Below, piece by piece: positions 57,648 through 64,000 of a DNA stretch of 64,000 bases (its first letter is position 1; each line of letters opens with the position of its first letter). Source of the stretch: Spinellus fusiger (lineage: Eukaryota > Mucoromycota > Mucoromycetes > Mucorales > Phycomycetaceae). The stretch is taken from the NCBI GenBank assembly GCA_025094145.1, contig JALLLS010000097.1, positions 55,895-119,894 on the forward strand, in the 5' to 3' direction. The notes beneath the pieces were generated by a model. That model saw only the letters and a program-made list of their open reading frames with translations. It was not told where the DNA came from and searched no databases. The position numbers and the translations under genes are program-made.

Positions 57648-57868
57648 TTCATCAACAACTTCACCTGTTTCTGTCAAGAGGCACCATTGACAAAAGCATC
57701 ATCATCAACAACCTCACATGTTTCTGTCAAGAGGCACCATTGACAAAAGCATCATCACCAACAACTTCACCTGTTTCTGTCAAGAGGCACCATTGACAAA
57801 AGCATCATCATCAACAACCTCACCTGTTTCTGTCAAGAGGCACCATTGACAAAAGCATCATCATCATA
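57648..57868. repeat. 53-bp minisatellite, about four units
   Basis: Units start TTTCTGTCAAGAGGCACCAT at 57668, 57721, 57774 and 57827, each followed by TGACAAAAGCATCATCA and a short ATC/AAC linker. Units differ by single substitutions (for example CATG against CCTG, ACC against ATC). The period is not a multiple of three, so it is not a coding repeat. Confidence 0.93.
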
Positions 57869-57955
57869 ATTTTTTTGTCCAGGCATTGCTACCATATTTC
57901 TCATCCACTATAGTGGTTCTGTTCTCAATAAAACTTCATCTTACTTTCTTTTCTC

Positions 57956-58030
57956 ATAGCATCCCTCTCTTTGTAGTATCACCCTTCCTTCATAGCATCC
58001 CTCTCTTTGTGTAGTATCACCTTTCCTTCA
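57956..58030. repeat. Tandem duplication of about 38 bp
   Basis: ATAGCATCCCTCTCTTTGT followed by AGTATCACC and TTCCTTCAT occurs twice in succession; the second unit has two extra bases. Confidence 0.85.
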
Positions 58031-59487
58031 TCTCACCTTCATCCTATAGATTTTCATCTATACTTTTTTGTGCTTGTAATACTCCTCATAAAGTCATGAT
58101 AAAGTTTACTGTGCCGTCCTCACAGTGTTTTCTTTCTCATAGTATACACCTTCTCCCTTTTCAAAGTCAATGGACTAAGACTACCCAGTTTTAGCACCTT
58201 CAGCCATATCAATAGAATATTGAGATGCTTCTTTTGAGATAAGAACATTTGTTCATAGATCATAGTTCACGAATGACTCAATGTTGAATACTGTGACTAT
58301 GAACAGAACAGACCGCAACTAACTTTATCTTAAGAGTTAATACTGTACCTCAGTCTATAAAATACACTCTACATTACCTCTCAACAATCACGTATTTTGC
58401 AACATAGCAACCAAAGTGGATGAATAGCATACCATGAAACCAAAGATAATCAAAAACAGAGTAGGCTGTGTCTATAAACACGTCTATAAACGCGTCCATG
58501 TATGAAGTATAGTGCTACTGGCCTATTTTTTTTTACTTGGCCGTGACACTGTAGATATAGTCATTAAGTTAGAAAAGCATAACACTATCTACTTTGTATC
58601 TCATAGTGTATTACCTATTATACTTCAGATGAAGGCATTGATGTTTCATACTGAACTATTCATTCTATTGAATGAGTGGTGTTATGAGAGCCTATTAGCT
58701 GGTGGTCTAATAGTGACGAATAGAGTGAAAATTATTTTCTTTTTATGTGTCCTTTTATCTCACCTTTGGCTGTCTGTCATTATCTATAATAAATATACAA
58801 GAGACCATCGCAGTAGTGTTGCTTCTTCTGCTTGTTTTTCTGTGCGTCATAATGAGTATGGAAAGAGTTGTATACAGGAGAAAGAAGTGCAATAATGTGC
58901 TTTATTCTATTCACACTATATATACAGATATATAAATAAAACAAAGGTAGTCGCGTACACGTCACAGGATCATCTTGGAAATCCATGACGACTAACCTGC
59001 ATATCCATTGTTGGGAGTAGCTAAATAGGGCACTTTGATGAATCCAAAAGCAGTAACTTTTTACCTGATGACCAAAGTTGTTTTTTCTTCTTTTTCTTTT
59101 GTATGTTTAATATATTGACGCGTTTCTTTTCTTTATTTTTGCTGTTGTATATAGCCATGGTTACATATGCTATTATTATTATTATTATTATTATCATCAT
59201 CATTCTAGAAATAAAATAATAGTCGTCTTTTATGTTTTAGTATTAATTATTGACTTAGTAATTTTCATCATTAGCTGCAAGTCAACTATTCTTTTTATGC
59301 ACATGATGTTTCATGTTTTAACTCAGACTAAAGAGTATTTCTATAAATGTATTTGCCCGTAGTTCACTTCAAGTGCTTACTTTTTTATAGTGACGTGTAT
59401 TTTCAAGAGATGTCACAACTCTAATATTTGTGTATATATCCTTCACATTCATTATTGATTGACATTGCCTTGTTGATTTGATGTATT

Positions 59488-60848
59488 TACAGTGGCTCGT
59501 GGAAAACATATGTAGATTTCAAATTCAGACTCTAATTTCTTCCTTAAATTTTTTTTATTAAACATTCCTCATTTATTGCTTTTCCACCATAATGTCTACC
59601 TCATCTAACACCACCAACCAACCCATGAGACCTCGTGGAAACAAGAAGAAGAATATCGATGACTTCACTTGATGCCTCATTGCTCACGAGGCCACCGTAA
59701 ATGGGACCAGGCAGGTTGCTATTGCTGCTAGGTTTGGAGTCAGTGCGCAGTCGGTTTCCTTTATCGTAAAGAGATATAAGGAAACTGGCTGCTTCAAGGC
59801 CAATAAGAGCACTGGGCGCAAGCCCATTCTGACAGAGAGGGACGAGAGAGAAGTTGCCCACGAAGTGGCAAGAGATTCATTCCAGAAAATGAATCAGCTT
59901 TGCAGCCAGATGACCACCAAAGTGTCCATGAGCACTTTTAGAAAGACGATGAAGAATATTGGCCTGCTTTCTTCCAGGGTGGTCAAGAAACCTTCTCAGC
60001 ATCAAGCACAAGAAGCTGAGGCTTGATTAGGCTAAGGCCCACCTCCGCTGGCCCAAGGACGACTGGAAGACAGTCATCAGGTCCGATGAGTCCAGATACC
60101 AGTTGGTCACCACCAACAACCATACCAGAGTAGTACGAAAAGTGAATGAAGGACTGCTCCCGAAGAACGTCAAGCCCACTGTGAAGTTTGGAGGTGGCAG
60201 CGTAATGGTGTGGGGATCTTTCTCTGGTGAAGGTGTTGGGAGATTGGCGCCTGTGAAGGGCAGTATTGATAGTGCAAGATACATTGAGATCTTGAAGAAG
60301 GAATACTGCCCTGAGCTGGCCCGACTCAAGGCACTGAATCCAGAGGTAGATTATGTTCTTCAAGAGGACAAATCCACCTGCCATAAGAGCAGAGAGTCCA
60401 GGTTGTGGAAGGCAAATGAGAGCATTGCCACTATGGAGGGGTGGCCTTCCCAGAGCCCCGATCTCAACCCCACAGAGCACCTTTGGGAGGTGCTTGACAG
60501 GGCTATCCGCAAGAGGATGACCCCAAGAAGCACTCTCCAGGATTTGGAGGTGCTTCTGTTGGAAGAATGGGAGAAAATCCCCAAGGACACCACAGACGCC
60601 CTCATTTCCAGCATTCATCAGAGATGTAGGGCCGTCATTAAGGCCAAGGGTGGAAACACCAAATATTGAAGTTTTCCACCCAATAAACTTGTATTTATTA
60701 TCCTGTTGACCTTCTTTATACTTCATCCGATTTTGAAGTCTCTACTGTGTGTTTAATGTGTGTTTTTATGACAAAAAATGAGTATTTCCTATTACAGAAG
60801 TATATCAGAAAATGAAAAATCTATGTAAGATTTCCACGAGTTACTGTA
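59488..60848 (+). mobile_element. Tc1-like element with terminal repeats (family D), nearly complete
   Basis: 1361 bp. The left terminus TACAGTGGCTCGTGGAAAAC and the complement of the right terminus TACAGTAACTCGTGGAAATC both continue into ATAGATTT...AATTC/TTTTC, about 39 bases of inverted repeat. It is flanked on the right directly by the LINE ORF1 region. Confidence 0.93.
59592..60669 (+). pseudogene. Tc1-type transposase of the family D element, broken
   Basis: Starts MSTSSNTTNQPMRPRGNKKK, with a TGA after residue 26. The frame continues through a helix-turn-helix region (RQVAIAARFGVSAQSVSFIV) to about 60023, then shifts to the frame of 60103-60669. That frame carries IRSDESRYQLVTTNNHTRVV (first Asp; the usual W is R), SVMVWGSFSGEGVGRL, YVLQEDKSTCHKS (second Asp) and SQSPDLNPTEHLWEVLDRAI (final Glu, with PIE changed to PTE). 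It ends KAKGGNTKY at TGA 60669. Two stops and one shift block expression. Confidence 0.88.
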
Positions 60849-60875
60849 GTATAAAGCAGCTCTTTTGCGTAATAA

Positions 60876-62057
60876 ATATTACCCCAAAGAGTTATAATAA
60901 AATCTACAGCAAACATTACAATCACCCATCCGTCAACACCAACACCCCCCGCCACCTATATCACACTGGATCCATTAACCACGGACCCCACCTCAGCACC
61001 ACCCGCCAAACCCTTCGAGTTTGGCCTTACCGACGTCCCCACCACCTACAACGTCCCTAAAAGCAGAAAAGAAAAACTGCTTGCCAAACGCACCCGAGCA
61101 AGAACCAACGAGGAGAACAAAATGTCCGAGGTGGAAAAGGCCAACACCCACACCCAACAAATGCTGCAGATGATGGCGGCAATCCAAAAACAGATGGAGA
61201 TCTTTGGACTCCGTATCCAGGAATTGGAGGCCCAATTGAAGGCCAAGGATGCAATGATTGCATCCCTCCAGGCTCAGGCCACCACCAACACCACCACCAC
61301 TGCCACCCCTGCCACCCCTGCCAAGCAGGACAACTCGACTGCTGCTTCAAAGCATGCCCCAACCTCCACACCCACACCCACACCCACCACCTATGCCAGC
61401 ATGGCAAAGAAGAACCCCCAGGCCAAGAAGCCTACAAAGGCCAAAGCAGTGCTTAAGGCACAAGCAGTACGTGCCTTGCAGGAGCCCACTGGACCCTCAG
61501 TGTATGAATTCGTATACGTCCCTTGCCGCCAATACCTTAAGTATGGCCAGGTCCGCAAGATGTTGGGATTGTTGAAGATCCAACAGTCACGGATCATTGA
61601 CATCCACTTCCCGGCAAGGGGAACAGTTGCGCTGCTGGTCCACAGCAGCTACAAGAAGGAACTTGAGGAGCACCTTGAGAAGCTTAAGATCAGTCCAGTG
61701 AAGGACTTCAACCCTGTGTCCGCTGCACTCATTGCAGACCCAAAGCTCCAAGGGGAAACCAACAGTACCAAGGCTGCAAAGGCCCAGGAACTCTTTGACC
61801 AGAGAGTGTCAAACACCTGTCTTCGTTCCCCCACCCACTTAGGGTACAGCATTGCTCGCCACTTTGGCTCTGGTAATGCCACTCTCCGTCTCTCTGCCAC
61901 TGCCTTTGAGAAGCTCTTGGCGGATCTCAAGGCCAAGACCCCAGTTACCAGCCGCCCCGCCACCCTTGAAGAAGAGGCCATCCAGGCATTTGGATCAGGC
62001 TCAGCTATGGAAGAAGATGAGGGAGACGCCCAAAACATCCACCGAGAAGAATTATGA
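60876..62057 (+). CDS. LINE ORF1 (RNA-binding-type protein), N-terminus not resolved
   Basis: First ORF of a non-LTR element. The frame is open from 60876, but the first ATG is 61122; the segment before it (PFEFGLTDVPTTYNVPKSRK, EKLLAKRTRARTNEENK) looks coding, so the true start is probably lost. From 61122 (311 codons): a coiled coil (VEKANTHTQQMLQMMAAIQK, IQELEAQLKAKDAMIASLQA), a Thr/Pro-rich hinge, a basic patch (KKPTKAKAVLKA) and an RRM-like region (VYEFVYVPCRQYLKYGQVRK). The stop overlaps the ORF2 start as ATGA at 62054-62057, suggesting termination-reinitiation. The reading frame is intact. Confidence 0.8.
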   Translation: MLPQRVIIKSTANITITHPSTPTPPATYITLDPLTTDPTSAPPAKPFEFGLTDVPTTYNVPKSRKEKLLAKRTRARTNEENKMSEVEKANTHTQQMLQMMAAIQKQMEIFGLRIQELEAQLKAKDAMIASLQAQATTNTTTTATPATPAKQDNSTAASKHAPTSTPTPTPTTYASMAKKNPQAKKPTKAKAVLKAQAVRALQEPTGPSVYEFVYVPCRQYLKYGQVRKMLGLLKIQQSRIIDIHFPARGTVALLVHSSYKKELEEHLEKLKISPVKDFNPVSAALIADPKLQGETNSTKAAKAQELFDQRVSNTCLRSPTHLGYSIARHFGSGNATLRLSATAFEKLLADLKAKTPVTSRPATLEEEAIQAFGSGSAMEEDEGDAQNIHREEL

Positions 62058-64000
62058 ATAGACTGAAGATTGGTCTATTGAATGCTTGTGGAATCAGGCC
62101 CAAACTGGTGAACGTTCTGAATGTGTGTGTGCAGAATGATATTGATATACTTTTAGTGACAGAGACTTTCCTGACCAAAGACATGCAAATGTTGAGGTGC
62201 CCCTGGATACAAATACACAACTATGCTACAGCCCATGGTGATGCTGGACGAGGTTTTGATGGAGTTTTGTTCTTTATTCGTCCTGACTTTCCTTACCATG
62301 TACATTCCTTACCAATTACTAATCCTTTTGTGGTCTCCTGTAGGATTGGCCCATATACACTCCATGGTCTGTACCTACCTCCGAGGCTGTCGTCTAGTGA
62401 GGCTGCGGAAAGGTTGAATTCACTACCCATAGACGACTTCACACTCGTCCTTGGTGACCTGAATACACGTTTAGGCCGCCTGACTGGAGATCATGGCATA
62501 AACGACAGACATGTGGGATTTGAAGACTGGATCTGCCGTCAGGATCTAACCTTGTGGAACTCAGAGTTGGCATTTGGCTTGCCTACATATGAGCGAATTC
62601 TAGCAGATGGTCGTCGGTTTGCTAGCATTATTGACCTGTTCCTGTCAAGAAGCTACAACTTCTCCGAAGTGTGCTTGCACATTAGGGACGATCTGACGTT
62701 AGGTTCAGACCACCACTTGTGTGAGCTGTCCTTTCAGCCGGTGCTCATGCCACCGCTCATGACAGAAACAGCTGTCCGTCGCCTCTGGAGACTGCAACGT
62801 TTAAACAAACAAACAGTCTGTGACCAGTACAAGCGATGTTTTGCAGAGAACACAGGTGAACTGCAAAGAGAGATCCAAAAAATATTGGAAGACAAAACCC
62901 CGTTGTGCTCTGTTAAGATGGAGGACTTTGCTGAGAGACTCAATGAGTCAATCTACAAGGCCCTGGATGATAGCGTAGGGCGCACACAATCCCATCCAAA
63001 AGCTTGGAAAAGCTACTGGAATGCTGATCTACAACAGTTAGCTGACCGTCGTCAAGAACTTTATCGTTTTAGACGACGGGTAGGCAATGATATTGAACGC
63101 ATTGAAGCCCACCGCTTGTATGAGGAAGCGTGTTTAGCTTTGAAAAAGGCTATAAGGCAAGCACAACGACAAACCTGGCATGTATTTTGTGATAAAGTCC
63201 GTAAGGGCTTAACAGAGATGACAAGTGCTGTGAAAGGAATGAGGCTGCGGAGACGTTTGCCAATTTCCCTGTCATCTCCAGAGGGCCCTCGGCATGCTGC
63301 CAATGCATGATTGACTACCTAGAGAGTGTGTTTGGCGGATCTACGGAAAGACAGGAGCGTCAGGAGTTTACTCTCCAAGACAATCCAGTCCCATGGGACG
63401 TAGACTTTATTCACTCTGCTATTCGAAAGATGCCAAATCGAAAAGCACCAGGCATTGATCATATTAGAGCAGAAATGCTCAAACCCCTAGTTCGAGTGCT
63501 AGTGCCTCTGTTACATCAGATCTTCACATTGTGTTGGAGATGGTCGTGGACGCCTGTGGCCTGGAGAACAGCACAGGTGGTACCTATTTACAAAAACAAA
63601 GGAGAGCAGGATGACCCTAGTAATATCGGCCTATTAGCTTGACATCGGTGTTTCGTAAGCTCTTAGAAAGATGTATAGCTGGGGAGCTCCTTTCGACCAT
63701 GCCTGCATTGGACATGGCTCAAGGTGGATTTCGCGCTCGTCGTGGAACTCTAGACCAGGCCCTCTGTCTCCACGAACTTATGGGGTTGTACGCTGCCCAA
63801 GGATCAGGAGAGCAAGATCCAAAACCTCCAGTCGTCGTCTTCCTAGATATTAAAGGCTGCATATGATAGTGTGGAACGCTCTGTCATATGGGAGTTGCTG
63901 ATGCCTTCGTGTCTCAGCCGTTGCTCTTGCTACTACAGAATTTGTTTGATGACATTGTGGTGAATGTGATTCTGAAAATGTAGCATCCCGGGACATTGCA
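62054..64000 (+). pseudogene. LINE ORF2 (AP endonuclease + reverse transcriptase), frameshifted, runs off window
   Basis: The first 418 codons (62054-63310) hold an apurinic-type endonuclease: IGLLNACGIRPK, LLVTETFL (Glu), VLGDLNTRLGRL, IIDLFLSRS and LGSDHHLCEL (terminal Asp-His). Residues after 250 form the linker. A shift at about 63307 leads to DFIHSAIRKMPNRKAPGIDH and VPLLHQIFTLCWRWSW, the start of the reverse transcriptase. A missing base near 63625 (in NYRPISL) and an extra base near 63853 (in FLDIKAAYDSV) change frame twice more. The catalytic YADD block would lie beyond 64000. The element is inactive as it stands. Confidence 0.88.

Larger units (their letters stand above)
56702..59487. 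other. AT-rich spacer with tandem repeats
   Basis: Contains the duplications at 57365-57512, the minisatellite at 57648-57868 and a 38-bp duplication near 57956-58030. A 127-codon frame at 58512-58895 is mostly hydrophobic and unrecognised; an (ATT)n/(ATC)n run lies at 59171-59200. Confidence 0.5.

Noticed and set aside
57648..57868. Possible CRISPR-like array
   Set aside because: Units are continuous 53-bp tandem repeats without unique spacers, in a eukaryotic genome. It is a minisatellite.
58512..58895. 127-codon hydrophobic frame
   Set aside because: No family features, AT-rich composition, and no neighbouring signals. Could be a small membrane protein but the sequence alone does not support it.

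Overview
The window looks like nuclear DNA of an early-diverging fungus, most likely Mucoromycota (Mucorales or a close relative). It is AT-rich and intron-containing, with short GT...AG introns of about 45-150 nt. Host genes are separated by decayed DNA transposons and non-LTR retroelements. The lineage call is inference, based on gene content: a Tsc2/tuberin gene, a Chs3-type chitin synthase, a fused Tps2-type trehalose-phosphate phosphatase, Fanzor-like nuclease relics and C2H2/Tnp2-like elements.

Layout from left to right: a mitofusin gene (FZO1, minus strand, C-terminus outside the window); an element-rich gap with Tc1 debris, an 81-bp foldback element and a gag-like relic; an interrupted C2H2/transposase-like gene (7.5-10.4 kb); a small three-exon glutaredoxin; a possible solo LTR; tRNA-Ser(GCU); a Tc1 element with terminal repeats (14.1-15.5 kb); a broken Fanzor-like gene (15.7-18.1 kb); an intact tuberin (Tsc2) gene (18.5-23.4 kb); and a decayed sterol glucosyltransferase of the ATG26/UGT51 type (24.0-28.1 kb). 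Then come a Tc1 copy, an intact 623-codon DDE-derived gene with a lysine-rich N-terminus (31.1-32.9 kb, minus), and a transposon island (35-43.5 kb) holding several Tc1 families, a deleted DDE element and a second Fanzor fragment. Next is a compact host block on the plus strand: an ANKRD40-like protein, Tps2-type trehalose-6-phosphate phosphatase and chitin synthase (45.1-53.0 kb). The right end has a 5'-truncated LINE with a poly-A tail, a Tc1 copy placed next to it, minisatellites, another Tc1 with clear terminal repeats, and a second LINE (ORF1 plus a broken ORF2) running off the window.

The intact host genes cover mitochondrial outer-membrane fusion, TORC1 control (Tsc2 is a GAP for Rheb), redox control, trehalose metabolism and cell-wall chitin. 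I see no operon-like logic beyond close spacing of the ANKRD40-like, TPS2 and chitin synthase genes. For the five multi-exon host genes, the exon joins I give were checked by reading frame and by codon phase, and total lengths divide by three.

The most notable items are the two Fanzor (eukaryotic TnpB-like RNA-guided nuclease) relics, one disrupted by a short insertion flanked by a 10-bp direct repeat; the long intact transposase-derived ORF that has lost at least one catalytic residue; and a sequence module shared by the upstream regions of the glutaredoxin and Tsc2 genes that also resembles the leader of a retroelement repeat.
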